DNA of 64,000 nucleotides from Rhodobacterales bacterium LSUCC0031 (GTDB taxonomy: Bacteria; Pseudomonadota; Alphaproteobacteria; Rhodobacterales; Rhodobacteraceae). Shown piece by piece: positions 34,415-43,465 of this stretch. Position numbers and translations under genes: made by a program. The stretch is from NCBI GenBank assembly GCA_015689735.1, contig WVSP01000003.1, positions 434,001 to 498,000 of the forward strand, written 5' to 3'. Under the pieces are notes generated by a model. It saw only the letters and a program-made list of their open reading frames with translations. It ran no database searches and had not been told where the DNA came from. Every line of letters begins with the position of its first letter. The stretch's first letter is position 1.

Positions 34415-35908
34415 TTATCGGCGGTCGGTCTGAAGCTTACGCTCCAGATACATGGAATAACGGGACATGAAGAAGCAGAAGGTAAAGAACAGAAGCGCCA
34501 CGAAGATGTAGAGTTCCCAGTAAATACCGTTCCATTCCCCCGTCGCACGAATGGCGTTTGTCAGCCCCAGCGGATCGCGCAAGCCGACGAACACCACGAG
34601 CGTGGTATCCTTGAACAGCCCGATAAAGGTGTTCACGATGCCGGGGATGGAAATCTTGAGCGCTTGGGGCAGCACGATCAGCTGCATGGATTTCCAGTAA
34701 TCGAGACCAAGGCTGTCGGCGGCCTCGTACTGGCCCTTGGGCAGGGCGGCGAGGCCCCCGCGCACCACCTCGGCGATATAGGCCGAGGCAAAGAGCGTCA
34801 CGAGGATGATCACCCGCAAGAGCGCATCGAAGCTTGAGCCGGGCGGCAGGAAATACTTGAGCAGGGTCGAGGCCACGAACAGCCACACGATTAGCGGCAC
34901 GCCGCGGATCACCTCGATGAAGGTGACGCAGACCCAGCGGATGAAAGGCATGGTCGATTGCCGCCCGAGGGCCAGCAAGATGCCGATGGGCAGCGACAAG
35001 ACGATGCCCGCGGTGCCGATGATGATCGCCAGCATGAAACCGCCGAACTGGTCAGACGGGATGGCCGGAAGGCCAAGGGGCATGACGCTGTCGAGAACGC
35101 CCTTTACATGGGGAAAAAGCGGGAAAAGCCCAGTATGGCCTACCACCCCCAGCGGGTTGAGGAAGAACAGGATAAAGGCCAGCACCGCCGCAAGCCCGCC
35201 ACCGAGCAGCCCGTAGCCGCCCGCAACAACGCGACCGAGGTACAGTGCGGCCACAAGCCCAAGGGCCACGGTCATCGGCCCCCAGAACGAGCCACCCCAA
35301 AACAGGAACACCCCGATAAAGGGATAGGCCAAGGAGAAGAGCAGCAAACGACGCGGCAAGCTGGCGTAAAGGATCGGTGCGACCGCCACGACCAGCAAGG
35401 CCACCGCCAAAAGCGGGCGCCAGTAGCCGAAGAAGAAGATCGTCAGATTGCTGAGATCGGCCTTCATCGCATTGACGAATTCGATGCGCGCGGTGGCGTT
35501 GGAACCTGCGCCGAAGACCGCTTCGAGGCCACCGGCGGCGGCGAGCGGTTCGGCATAGAACAGGCTGGACAGGAGCCGGTCATCGGTGGGGTAGAAGCCG
35601 AACAGAAGTTGCAGCCAGCGTTCGTTGATCACGGCCCAGCAGGCCGCGCTTTCAAGCCCGCGCGCATCGCGGATCTCGCGACATTCGGTCAGTGATCCGG
35701 CGACCCAGACACCATTGAGCGTCCAGGGCATGATGGCGGCGAGGATGCTCCAGATGAAGTAGATCGACAGGATGGTCAGCAAGGTATTGGTCACCGACGA
35801 GAACAGGTTCTCGCGCATCCATTTCAGCACGCCGGCCTGACCAGGGGGCGGCGGCGCGGGCGGGATGATGTCGCGGCGGACGAAGGCGACGGAGGATTGG
35901 TTGGTCAT
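34415..35908 (-). CDS. aapM: General L-amino-acid ABC transporter permease AapM/BztC
   Basis: A 497-residue inner-membrane permease. The N-terminus contains a long cytoplasmic tail and an extended helical region (SSVTNTLLTILSIYFIWSILAAIMPW). The C-terminal half holds the permease fold with the EAA loop (EAADSLGLDYWKSMQLIVLPQALKISIP, where the ATPase docks). YIAEVVRGGLAALPKGQYEAA is the conserved part preceding it. It is longer than many polar amino-acid permeases, as expected for this subfamily. It starts 1 nt before the aapQ stop region. Confidence 0.95.
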   Translation of the reverse strand: MTNQSSVAFVRRDIIPPAPPPPGQAGVLKWMRENLFSSVTNTLLTILSIYFIWSILAAIMPWTLNGVWVAGSLTECREIRDARGLESAACWAVINERWLQLLFGFYPTDDRLLSSLFYAEPLAAAGGLEAVFGAGSNATARIEFVNAMKADLSNLTIFFFGYWRPLLAVALLVVAVAPILYASLPRRLLLFSLAYPFIGVFLFWGGSFWGPMTVALGLVAALYLGRVVAGGYGLLGGGLAAVLAFILFFLNPLGVVGHTGLFPLFPHVKGVLDSVMPLGLPAIPSDQFGGFMLAIIIGTAGIVLSLPIGILLALGRQSTMPFIRWVCVTFIEVIRGVPLIVWLFVASTLLKYFLPPGSSFDALLRVIILVTLFASAYIAEVVRGGLAALPKGQYEAADSLGLDYWKSMQLIVLPQALKISIPGIVNTFIGLFKDTTLVVFVGLRDPLGLTNAIRATGEWNGIYWELYIFVALLFFTFCFFMSRYSMYLERKLQTDRR

Positions 35909-35909
35909 C

Positions 35910-37130
35910 TCACCGCTCCTTCAATTTGACGCTGGAGTTGTAGAGGTTCATCAGCGACGAAATCACCAAGCTGACGATGAGATAGAAGGTGCCGAGCAGC
36001 AAGATGCCCTCGATCTCGCGGCCGGTCTGGTTGATCGTGATCCCGCCCAGCGTGGAGCGGACATCCATGTAACCCACGGCAAGCGCCAGAGACGAGTTCT
36101 TGGTCAGGTTCAGGAATTGCGAGATGAGCGGCGGAATGATCACGCGGAGCGCTTGTGGCAAGATCACCAGCTGCATGGTGCGGTTGGGCTGGATGCCCAG
36201 TGCGAATGCCGCCTCGGTCTGGCCGCGCGACACGGCCAGAATGCCGGAGCGCACGATCTCGGCGATGAAGGCCGAGGTGTAAAGCGACAAGGCAAGCCAG
36301 AGCGCGATCAGCGAATTGCGGACCTGAATGCCGCCTACGAAGTTGAAGCCACCCAATTCCGGCAGCTCCAGTGTGATGGGGCGGCCCATGACAAAAAAGG
36401 CCAGAAGTGCAGGCACGAAGAACAAGGCCAGCGAGAGGCGGAATACCGGAAGTTGCTGACCAGTCTGTTCCTGACGCTTGCGCGCAAAACGGCGCAGGAC
36501 GAAGATCGCCGCGAGCGACAGCAAGAAGACCGCGATCACAACACCCGAGCCTTCGCCCCACAAGGGCTTGGGGACAAAAACGCCGCGATTCGAAATCGCG
36601 ACACTATCCCACAAGATCATCGAGGCACCGCCCCCCTCGCGGAAATCGCGCGGCTGGGGTGTGGCCTCGGTCATCACGGCGAACACGATCAAGATCCAGA
36701 TCAACAGCGGCGTGTTGCGCATCGCTTCGACGTAGAAGGTCATGATGCCGGAGACGACGAAATTCTTGGACAGGCGCAAGACCCCGGCCAACACGCCGAT
36801 CACGGTGGCCAAGATGCAGCCCATGAAGGCGACAAGCAGCGTGTTGAGGATGCCCACAAGCGCCGCACGCGCATGGGTATCTTGCGAGGTGAAGGGGATG
36901 ATCTGCTGGTTGATGTCATACCCCGCCGTTGACCACAGAAAGGCAAAGCTGAAATCCTTGCCAAGGGCCGCGAGGTTCTGGACGGTGTTATCGACAAGCC
37001 AAGCCAGCGACAGCATCAGCATCATGGCTGCGACGACTTGGATGGTCAGCGATCGGTAGCGCGCGTCGTAGAGCAATTGGCTCAGGCGAAAGCCTTCACG
37101 CGGCGGGAGGGTCACTTCGGCCATGCGCAC
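35910..37130 (-). CDS. aapQ: General L-amino-acid ABC transporter permease AapQ/BztB
   Basis: A 406-residue inner-membrane permease paired with AapM. N-terminal RDRSLTIQ-like start (DARYRSLTIQVVAAMMLMLSLAWLVDNTV), a central insert, and the permease core with the EAA motif (TEAAFALGIQPNRTMQLVILPQALRVIIPPLISQFLNLTKNSSLA). Bzt/Aap systems have a heterodimer of such permeases. It follows aapJ after a 117-nt gap with a terminator-like hairpin, which probably sets binding protein above permease expression. Confidence 0.95.
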   Translation of the reverse strand: MRMAEVTLPPREGFRLSQLLYDARYRSLTIQVVAAMMLMLSLAWLVDNTVQNLAALGKDFSFAFLWSTAGYDINQQIIPFTSQDTHARAALVGILNTLLVAFMGCILATVIGVLAGVLRLSKNFVVSGIMTFYVEAMRNTPLLIWILIVFAVMTEATPQPRDFREGGGASMILWDSVAISNRGVFVPKPLWGEGSGVVIAVFLLSLAAIFVLRRFARKRQEQTGQQLPVFRLSLALFFVPALLAFFVMGRPITLELPELGGFNFVGGIQVRNSLIALWLALSLYTSAFIAEIVRSGILAVSRGQTEAAFALGIQPNRTMQLVILPQALRVIIPPLISQFLNLTKNSSLALAVGYMDVRSTLGGITINQTGREIEGILLLGTFYLIVSLVISSLMNLYNSSVKLKER

Positions 37131-37202
37131 TCCACAAAAAATTGTTCCAGGCCAACAAGTTGTTAGCCAGAAAATGGGTTAATCTGTGCGAAAACGTAAC
37201 GG

Positions 37203-37233
37203 AAAAAGGGTCCGGGCAATCATGCCCGAACCC
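37203..37233 (-). terminator. Intrinsic terminator/attenuator after aapJ
   Basis: On the minus strand GGGTTCGGGCA pairs with TGCCCGGACCC across a 4-nt loop and is followed by TTTTT. It lies 15 nt past the aapJ stop and upstream of aapQ. Partial termination here would give more binding protein than permease. Confidence 0.7.
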
Positions 37234-37247
37234 CGGTCGTTACAAGA

Positions 37248-38267
37248 TCAACGGAACGGCGGCGAGTAGAGCAGACCACCATTGGTCCACTGTGCGTTCA
37301 GGCCGCGTGCCAGACCGACGGGCGTATTCTCGCCGATATGGGCTTCGAACACTTCACCATAGTTGCCGACAGCCGAGATGACCTGCACAGCCCAGTCCTT
37401 GGACAAGCCGATCATGGCGCCCAGTTCACCTTCGGTGCCGAGCAGACGGTTGATTTCGGGGTTCATGGTCGGTGCCGCTGCCATTTCAGCAACATTGGCC
37501 GAGGTCACGCCGTATTCTTCGGCTGCGATCATGGCGTTCAGCGTCCAGCGGACGATATCGCCCCATGCGTTGTCGCCGTGACGTACCACGGGGCCGAGCG
37601 GCTCCTTGGAAACGATTTCGGGCAGAATGACATGGTCACCTGCGTTCTCGAAGGTTGCGCGCGTTGCGGCAAGGCCCGAGACGTCGGTGGTGTAAACGTC
37701 GCACGCACCGGCGAGGTACTGCTGCTGGCCTTCGGCGTTGGTTGCGACCGGAACCGGCTCGTAGCTGATGCCATTGACGCGGAAGAAGTCGGCAAGGTTG
37801 AGTTCGGTGGTGGTGCCGGTCTGGATGCAGACGGTGGCGCCATCAAGCTCACGTGCCGAAGACACGCCCAGATCCTTGCGGACCATGAAGCCCTGACCGT
37901 CGTAGTAGTTCACGCCGACGAAATCGAGCTTGAGGTCGGTGTCGCGCGAGAAGGTCCAGGTCGAGTTACGGACCAGAACGTCAACTTCGCCTGCGGCCAG
38001 CGCGGTGAAGCGGGTCTGGCTGGTCAGCGGAACGAATTCAACGGCCTGTGCATCGCCCAGAACCGCAACCGCGATGGCACGGCACAGCGAGACGTCGAAG
38101 CCCTGCATGTTGCCGTTGGCGTCGGGGGCGGCGAAACCTGCGAGACCTTCATTCGAGCCGCACTTCAGCGTGCCGCGTGCCTGGACGTCTGCCATGGTCT
38201 GCGCGGATGCGAGACCTGCTGCCAGCCCGGCAACCGCGAGCGTGCCGAGAAAAATGGATTTTTTCAT
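37248..38267 (-). CDS. aapJ: General L-amino-acid ABC transporter binding protein AapJ/BztA
   Basis: A 339-residue periplasmic binding protein. The signal peptide is MKKSIFLGTLAVAGLAAGLASA, followed by QTMADVQARGTLKCGSNEGLAGFAAPDANGN. The ligand-binding core includes GFDVSLCRAIAVAVLGDAQAVEFVPLTSQTRF. The ATG at 38267 was chosen since the signal peptide begins there; an in-frame ATG at 38321 would add 18 charged residues. First gene of the operon. Confidence 0.95.
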   Translation of the reverse strand: MKKSIFLGTLAVAGLAAGLASAQTMADVQARGTLKCGSNEGLAGFAAPDANGNMQGFDVSLCRAIAVAVLGDAQAVEFVPLTSQTRFTALAAGEVDVLVRNSTWTFSRDTDLKLDFVGVNYYDGQGFMVRKDLGVSSARELDGATVCIQTGTTTELNLADFFRVNGISYEPVPVATNAEGQQQYLAGACDVYTTDVSGLAATRATFENAGDHVILPEIVSKEPLGPVVRHGDNAWGDIVRWTLNAMIAAEEYGVTSANVAEMAAAPTMNPEINRLLGTEGELGAMIGLSKDWAVQVISAVGNYGEVFEAHIGENTPVGLARGLNAQWTNGGLLYSPPFR

Positions 38268-38506
38268 GTCTACCTCTTCCTGATGAACCGCCCTTATGGG
38301 CTGTCGATGCCAATCCCCCAAAGGGCTTTGGTAAGATCGTGTAAACGTGTGTTAACGCTTACCGCGGGTAACTTGGACAAAATCGCATGCAGAGGTCAAG
38401 TGCAAGCACCACGGCTACCCTAGGGTCATGCTGAAATTTTGCGCAGCTACCCCTCAGTATGCACCGTATTTTCGCAATAATTCAGAACCGATGCACCGAA
38501 GGGACC

Positions 38507-39235
38507 TTAACTTTCGCACGACATCGCCCAAAATTGTGCGGCGCGCAGAAAATCCGTGCGTTTATGGGCGGCCACTGTGGCAGCCTCCTCATCTTCGCCC
38601 CATTGCGCGATCTGCCAATCTTCATCGATTCGCGACATGACCCATGCCGCGTCCGGGGAAAGACGCCCCGCAGCGGTGGCAAGCGCCACGATCAAGGATC
38701 CCGAGATCGTGACCAGATCATGCAAGCCCGTCAGGCGAAACGCATCGAGTGCTGCGACCTGTTGGGCGAGTTTGGCCAAGCTCGGTTCGGGTTGCGCGAC
38801 AGGCAGCACCCCAACCGTCGCGATCAGCGGCGCACCCAAGGTTGCATCGGCCCAAGCCAAAAGCGGATCCCATGCCTCGGCTTGGCGATCGGCCAATGCG
38901 CGCGGCGCGGCGGCGCGATGACAGATCAGGTCGGTCTCGGCATAAGCGGCGAGCATGGCGGCCACCTCGGCGCGTTGGGGCGCAACGCGCTCGATGGCGG
39001 CGTTAGCCGCGCGGGTAAAGGGCATGGAGAGCGGTGCAATCTCGCCGTCTTGGGCGGCCCATTCGGCGGCAACGGCCTGGGCCATGGCGCGGCTGGGCAG
39101 GGTCAGGGGGATCTTGCCGGGCGTCAATACGCGGCGCGCATCAAGCAAGACGGCATATCCGCCCTCTGCCTCGGAGACCGAGACATCGCGCCAAAAACGT
39201 TTCGCTTTCCAACCGCCCGTCATGTGTTGGGACAT
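38507..39235 (-). CDS. ATP12-family F1-ATPase assembly chaperone
   Basis: A 242-residue protein. The GGWKAKRFWRDVSV start and the region ARRVLTPGKIPLTLPSRAMAQAVAAEWAAQ, followed by FTRAANAAIERVAPQRAEVAAMLAAYAETDLICHRA, match ATP12, which binds the F1 alpha subunit during ATP synthase assembly. The homolog is a hallmark of alphaproteobacteria and mitochondria. It overlaps the HAD phosphatase gene upstream by 16 nt. Confidence 0.9.
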   Translation of the reverse strand: MSQHMTGGWKAKRFWRDVSVSEAEGGYAVLLDARRVLTPGKIPLTLPSRAMAQAVAAEWAAQDGEIAPLSMPFTRAANAAIERVAPQRAEVAAMLAAYAETDLICHRAAAPRALADRQAEAWDPLLAWADATLGAPLIATVGVLPVAQPEPSLAKLAQQVAALDAFRLTGLHDLVTISGSLIVALATAAGRLSPDAAWVMSRIDEDWQIAQWGEDEEAATVAAHKRTDFLRAAQFWAMSCES

Positions 39236-39900
39236 AACCTGTCGAGCGCTGCGGGCAATGCGTCAAAGCTGTGCAAGATCGCTGCCGCGCCCGATGCTGT
39301 CAGGCTTTGGGCGGGGTGATATCCCCACGCCACGCCCAAGGCATGGATACCCGCCGCGCGCCCCATGTCGATGTCGTAGGTGGTATCGCCGATGATCACG
39401 GCGCGGCCCGGCTCGGTGCCTGTGTCGCGCAAGCAAGCCGCCACCATCGCGGGATGCGGCTTGGAGGGGTGATCATCGGCCACCTGTACCGACTGGAACA
39501 GGCGGCGCAGACCGTGCAGATCAAGGATATGATCCATGCCGCGGCGCGATTTGCCGGTGGCGATGGCCAAGAGCGTATGATCCTCGGCCGCCAGCCGGTC
39601 GAGCGCTGCGCGCGCGCCGGGAAAGAGCGGCGACAAGGCCGCGCCATCGGGGCTGCGGCGCATCTGGCCAAAGGCATCCTTGTAAGCGTCAACAAGGGTA
39701 GCCTGATGGTCGGGATGATCAGGTGCAAGCCGCGCCATGGCGATCGGCAAAGATAGCCCGACGATCGACAAGGTCGCCGCGCGGTCGGGTGCGGGCAGGT
39801 TATGGGCGGTGAAGGCCGCATCCATCGCGGCGAGAATATGGGCCTGGCTGTCGATCAGCGTGCCATCGACATCGAAGATAACAAGGCGCAGATCGCTCAA
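39220..39900 (-). CDS. HAD-superfamily phosphatase (phosphoglycolate phosphatase-like)
   Basis: A 226-residue hydrolase from a TTG at 39900. Motif I is FDVDGTLIDSQ (nucleophile Asp), motif II is LLAIATGKSRRG, motif III Lys is in SKPHPAMV, and motif IV is VIIGDTTYDIDMGRAAG. The TTG overlaps the stop of the upstream pseudouridine synthase (TTGA), and GAGGA precedes it. Gph-type enzymes remove 2-phosphoglycolate, but the glycolate oxidase genes are 33 kb away and no direct link is shown. Confidence 0.9.
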   Translation of the reverse strand: MSDLRLVIFDVDGTLIDSQAHILAAMDAAFTAHNLPAPDRAATLSIVGLSLPIAMARLAPDHPDHQATLVDAYKDAFGQMRRSPDGAALSPLFPGARAALDRLAAEDHTLLAIATGKSRRGMDHILDLHGLRRLFQSVQVADDHPSKPHPAMVAACLRDTGTEPGRAVIIGDTTYDIDMGRAAGIHALGVAWGYHPAQSLTASGAAAILHSFDALPAALDRLCPNT

Positions 39901-40940
39901 GCTTGGTCCTCGAACGGGTCGGCCGGGACATCGGCCACGCGCCATTCCATCTGGTCCCATGTGCGCTGCATATGTTCGGGCAAGGGTGCGGTGAAACTCA
40001 TCCGCTTGCCCGTGACGGGATGGGTCATGGTGATAGAGCGGGCATGCAGATGCAGCTTGCGGCTGATCTCGCCGCCCAGCTGCGCGCCCCAACCATCGCC
40101 GAGGTTTTCCTGACCCGATCCACCGTATTTGCCGTCACCCACGACCGGGTGGCCGATCGCGGCCATATGCGCGCGCAGCTGGTGGGTGCGGCCCGTGACC
40201 GGCACGAGCGCCACCCAAGCAGCGCGGCTGCCCAAGGCCGATAGGATGGCATAATCGGTGATCGCGTGCTTGGCGCCTTCGGTTGTCTCGACATCATTGG
40301 GGGCGACGACTTGCATCTTTTCACCCTCGCCGCCCTTGCCATGGCCGGGGGCTTTGACAAGGCCGTAGCGGATCGTTCCCATGCGGGGGCTAGGAACACC
40401 GGCGGTGACGGCCCAATAAATCTTGCGCGTGTCGCGGGCGCGGAACGCCTTGGTCAGCGCATCGGCGGCAGCACGCGTCCGCGCCAAAAGCAACACGCCT
40501 GATGTATCCTTGTCCAAGCGATGCACAAGGCGAGGCTTTTCGGGCAGATCGAAGCACAGCGCTTCGGCCAGACCGTCGATATGGCGGGTGTGGCCCGAGC
40601 CGCCTTGGGTCGGCAATCCGGGGGGCTTGTTCAGCGCGATGATATGATCATCACGCCAGATCACGGCGGCGCGCATCATGGCGGCGTCCGCCTCGGAGAT
40701 GCGGGGCGGACGCGGAGCCTCGGGCGGAGCGGTGTCGGGCAAGGGCGGGATGCGGATGGTCTGGCCTACTTCGAGGCGTGTCGCGGGCTTGGCGCGCGCG
40801 CCATCGACGCGGATCTCGCCCTTGCGGCACATCTTTTCGATGCGGCCTTGGGGGATATGTGGAAAATGGCGGCGGAACCAGCGATCAAGGCGCTGATCGC
40901 CATCGCCAGTGGCGACTGTCAGGGTTTGAACAGCGCTCAT
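39897..40940 (-). CDS. RluC/RluD-family 23S rRNA pseudouridine synthase
   Basis: A 347-residue enzyme. The N-terminal S4 RNA-binding domain is GDQRLDRWFRRHFPHIPQGR. The catalytic motif is HRLDKDTSGVLLLARTRAAA (catalytic Asp), with ITGRTHQLRAH-type VTGRTHQLRAHMAAIGHP downstream. It is closest in pattern to RluC, which acts at 23S positions 955, 2504 and 2580 in E. coli. It overlaps crcB and the HAD gene by 4 nt. Confidence 0.9.
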   Translation of the reverse strand: MSAVQTLTVATGDGDQRLDRWFRRHFPHIPQGRIEKMCRKGEIRVDGARAKPATRLEVGQTIRIPPLPDTAPPEAPRPPRISEADAAMMRAAVIWRDDHIIALNKPPGLPTQGGSGHTRHIDGLAEALCFDLPEKPRLVHRLDKDTSGVLLLARTRAAADALTKAFRARDTRKIYWAVTAGVPSPRMGTIRYGLVKAPGHGKGGEGEKMQVVAPNDVETTEGAKHAITDYAILSALGSRAAWVALVPVTGRTHQLRAHMAAIGHPVVGDGKYGGSGQENLGDGWGAQLGGEISRKLHLHARSITMTHPVTGKRMSFTAPLPEHMQRTWDQMEWRVADVPADPFEDQA

Positions 40941-41311
40941 GCGAAGCTCCGGCCAAGGGCGAGGCCGAGCATCAGCGCCGCGATGGAAAGGGTGACATTG
41001 GCAAGCACATAAAGCGCGGCCAGCCCAAGCGCGCCACGTTCGTAAAGCGCCACCGCCTCGAGCGAAAAGGCCGAGAAAGTCGTAAAGCCGCCCAAGATGC
41101 CCGTCACGATCAAGGGCGATAGATGGGTCAGGCCCCGCTGCGCGGCAAGGCTGACGAAAAGCCCGGCAAGTGCCGCGCCAAGGATGTTGACGGCCAGCAC
41201 ACCCAAGGGCATGGGCGTGGTCCCGAACAGGCGCAACACACCGATCCCTGTGAGGTATCGGAGCACGGCACCGATGGCGCCACCAAGGGCGACTTGGAGA
41301 ATGGCTGTCAT
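40937..41311 (-). CDS. crcB: Fluoride ion channel CrcB/Fluc
   Basis: A 124-residue membrane protein with four helices. The motif GGAIGAVLRYLTGI is at the start, and the pore motif GGFTTFSAFSLEAVAL is about residue 75. A dual-topology dimer exports fluoride. No fluoride riboswitch is recognisable in the short upstream gap. It is coupled to the pseudouridine synthase gene by a 4-nt overlap. Confidence 0.95.
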   Translation of the reverse strand: MTAILQVALGGAIGAVLRYLTGIGVLRLFGTTPMPLGVLAVNILGAALAGLFVSLAAQRGLTHLSPLIVTGILGGFTTFSAFSLEAVALYERGALGLAALYVLANVTLSIAALMLGLALGRSFA

Positions 41312-41366
41312 GACGGCTGCATGGGTCGGCGGCTTGGGGGAGTCAATGGGCAGGCGGTGGCAGGGG

Positions 41367-41433
41367 CGAAAAACTGCAGTTTTTCGAGGGGGAAAACTCC
41401 AGTTTTCCCCTGCGTTTTCCTTGAGGAAAACGC
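41367..41433. repeat. Serial AAAAC/GTTTT palindromes, copy 2
   Basis: Between rarA and crcB: the perfect 20-mer CGAAAAACTGCAGTTTTTCG (41367-41386), GGGGAAAACT-CC-AGTTTTCCCC (41389-41410), and GCGTTTTCC-TTGA-GGAAAACGC (41412-41433). The last stem ends 1 nt from the rarA stop codon. Same three-part design and order as 33530-33596. Confidence 0.75.
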
Positions 41434-41434
41434 C

Positions 41435-42751
41435 TTAGCCCTTGCGCTTGGCGCGCAGGCCCGCGAACCAATCCAGCCGTTTCTTCAGATCGCGCTCATA
41501 GCCGCGCTCGACGGGAGCGTAGAAACTGGCGCGCGACATGGTATCGGGGAAATAATTCTGCCCTGAAAACCCATCCTCGGCGTCATGGTCATAGGCATAG
41601 CCCGCGCCATAGCCCTGATCCTTCATCATCTTGGTGGGCGCGTTCAGGATGTGCTTGGGCGGCGGCGCGGAACCGGTCACGCGCGCACTGGCGCGTGCCG
41701 CCTTGTAGGCGACATAGGCGGCGTTCGATTTTGGGGCCAGCGCCAGATAAAGCACCGCTTGGGCCAGCGCCAATTCCCCCTCGGGGCTGCCCAAACGTTC
41801 ATAGGTGGCCCACGCATCAAGGCATTGGCGCTGTGCGCCGGGATCGGCCAGCCCAATATCCTCGACCGCCATGCGGGTGATGCGGCGGGCAAGGAAACGG
41901 GGATCTTCGCCGCCCTCCAGCATGCGTGCAAACCAGTAAAGGGCGGCATCGGGGTCGGAGCCGCGCACGGATTTGTGCAAAGCCGAGATCAGGTTGTAAT
42001 GCCCCTCGCCGGATTTGTCGTATTGGGCAGCGCGGCGTTGCAGGCGTTGGCCAAGGGCTGCGGCATCAAGGGGGGTGTCGCGCTTCCACGCCGCGATCTG
42101 TTCGACAAGGTTCAACAGCGCGCGGCCATCGCCATCGGCCATCGTGACGAGCGCTGTCCGCGCCTCGGAATTCAGCGGGAGGGTTTGACCTAGCTCTGCT
42201 TCGGCGGCTGCGATCATCCGGACAAGTGCGGCATCATCCAGCCGATGCAGCACCATAACCTGCGCGCGCGACATGAGTGCGGCGTTCAACTCGAAACTGG
42301 GGTTTTCGGTGGTGGCCCCCACCAACAGGATCGTACCATCCTCCATATGGGGCAAGAAGCCGTCTTGCTGGGCCTTGTTGAAGCGATGGATTTCATCGAC
42401 GAACAAGAGCGTACCTTGGCCGTTCGCATGGCGCAGTTTCGCCGCCTCGAATACTTTGCGGAGATCGGGGACGCCGGTAAAGATCGCGCTGATCTGGACG
42501 AAATGGAGCGCGGTTTCCTGTGCAAGAAGGCGCGCGATGGTGGTTTTTCCAACACCGGGCGGCCCCCAAAAGATCAGCGAGGTCAAAGCCCCTGCATCGA
42601 GCATGATGCGCAAGGCACCATCGCGCCCAAGCAAGTGATCTTGCCCGATCACATCGGCCAGCCGCGCTGGGCGCAACCGATCGGCCAAGGGGCGCGGACC
42701 CTTGGGCGTGGCAAGATGGCCGCCTTGCGCTGATGTGTCGAACAGATCCAT
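41435..42751 (-). CDS. rarA: Replication-associated recombination protein A (MgsA/RarA)
   Basis: A 438-residue AAA+ ATPase that acts at stalled replication forks. Walker A is GPPGVGKTTIARLLAQETA, Walker B is LLFVDEIHRFNKAQQDGFLP, and the region LVGATTENPSFELNAALMSR is sensor 1. The C-terminal tetramerisation part contains ALHKSVRGSDPDAALYW. The ATG at 42751 (MDLFDT) is the family-like start; an upstream in-frame ATG exists at 42835. Downstream gene order is crcB-rluC-HAD-ATP12. Confidence 0.95.
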   Translation of the reverse strand: MDLFDTSAQGGHLATPKGPRPLADRLRPARLADVIGQDHLLGRDGALRIMLDAGALTSLIFWGPPGVGKTTIARLLAQETALHFVQISAIFTGVPDLRKVFEAAKLRHANGQGTLLFVDEIHRFNKAQQDGFLPHMEDGTILLVGATTENPSFELNAALMSRAQVMVLHRLDDAALVRMIAAAEAELGQTLPLNSEARTALVTMADGDGRALLNLVEQIAAWKRDTPLDAAALGQRLQRRAAQYDKSGEGHYNLISALHKSVRGSDPDAALYWFARMLEGGEDPRFLARRITRMAVEDIGLADPGAQRQCLDAWATYERLGSPEGELALAQAVLYLALAPKSNAAYVAYKAARASARVTGSAPPPKHILNAPTKMMKDQGYGAGYAYDHDAEDGFSGQNYFPDTMSRASFYAPVERGYERDLKKRLDWFAGLRAKRKG

Positions 42752-42798
42752 GCCGGCAAGGCTATCTGCCTTGGATGGTTTGCGCCAGATCGCGGGTG

Positions 42799-43386
42799 CT
42801 AATGCATCTTCGATGCCATGGTGACAAAGTAACACCGATGCGCGACACCACCAATTTTCATCAGGGGACCGGCCGGTTCCATGTCGATACCCAGACGCCG
42901 CCCAAGCCGCGGCACAGCGATGGGCAAGAGGCCAATCAGGGTCGATGCCCCCAATTGGCGTGCCGAGCGTACCATATGGCCCATCAGGGACAGTTGCACT
43001 GCGTGGCGAATATCGGTGGTGACCCCTTCGGCCACAAAGAGGCGATTGGCATCCCAGATATGATCGGCAATCGGCGCCGCCTCATCGAGCAGATGGGCCG
43101 GGATCGCATCAAGCAGGCCCCGTTGGGCATCGCGCACCATGTAGGAGTACACACCGCAACGCGCGGTTGTCGGCGTCAGGCGCACGCCTGCCAAGACCCG
43201 GTCACCCGCATGCACACAGACCCAGCGGCTTTGGGCGGTATCATACTGGTCGAACTCCATCCCGTCGGCATGGGGCAGCTCCCAATTCATGCCTTCGATA
43301 AAGGTGCGATGGCGCGCGCGCAGCATATTGGCAAAGAGTGCGCCATGCTGGTGCATGTTGGTGAAAGATAAGGTCGTCATTTGCAT
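42799..43386 (-). CDS. luxI: LuxI-family acyl-homoserine-lactone synthase
   Basis: A 195-residue synthase from the ATG at 43386. The conserved N-terminal positions are visible: R in MLRARHRTF, W in MNWELP and the MEFDQYDT acidic pair. These are followed by GVRLTPTT and the SYMVRD region. In the region IWDANRLFVAEGV the usual Glu before the conserved Arg is Asp. The enzyme makes acyl-homoserine lactones from SAM and acyl-ACP. It is 79 nt downstream of luxR, in the same direction, so the two probably form one quorum-sensing unit. Signal structure cannot be read from sequence. Confidence 0.9.
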   Translation of the reverse strand: MQMTTLSFTNMHQHGALFANMLRARHRTFIEGMNWELPHADGMEFDQYDTAQSRWVCVHAGDRVLAGVRLTPTTARCGVYSYMVRDAQRGLLDAIPAHLLDEAAPIADHIWDANRLFVAEGVTTDIRHAVQLSLMGHMVRSARQLGASTLIGLLPIAVPRLGRRLGIDMEPAGPLMKIGGVAHRCYFVTMASKMH

Positions 43387-43465
43387 CGGATAAGCCCCCT
43401 GTTGGCCGGTCGTTGAAACGCCGCACCGCGGGGGGCTCCCCTGACCCTCAGCTGTCAATGCCGTC

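Noticed and set aside
41312-41434. Possible fluoride riboswitch before crcB
   Set aside because: No GGNGAUGG-type core is seen in the short gap, which holds only the AAAAC/GTTTT palindromes.
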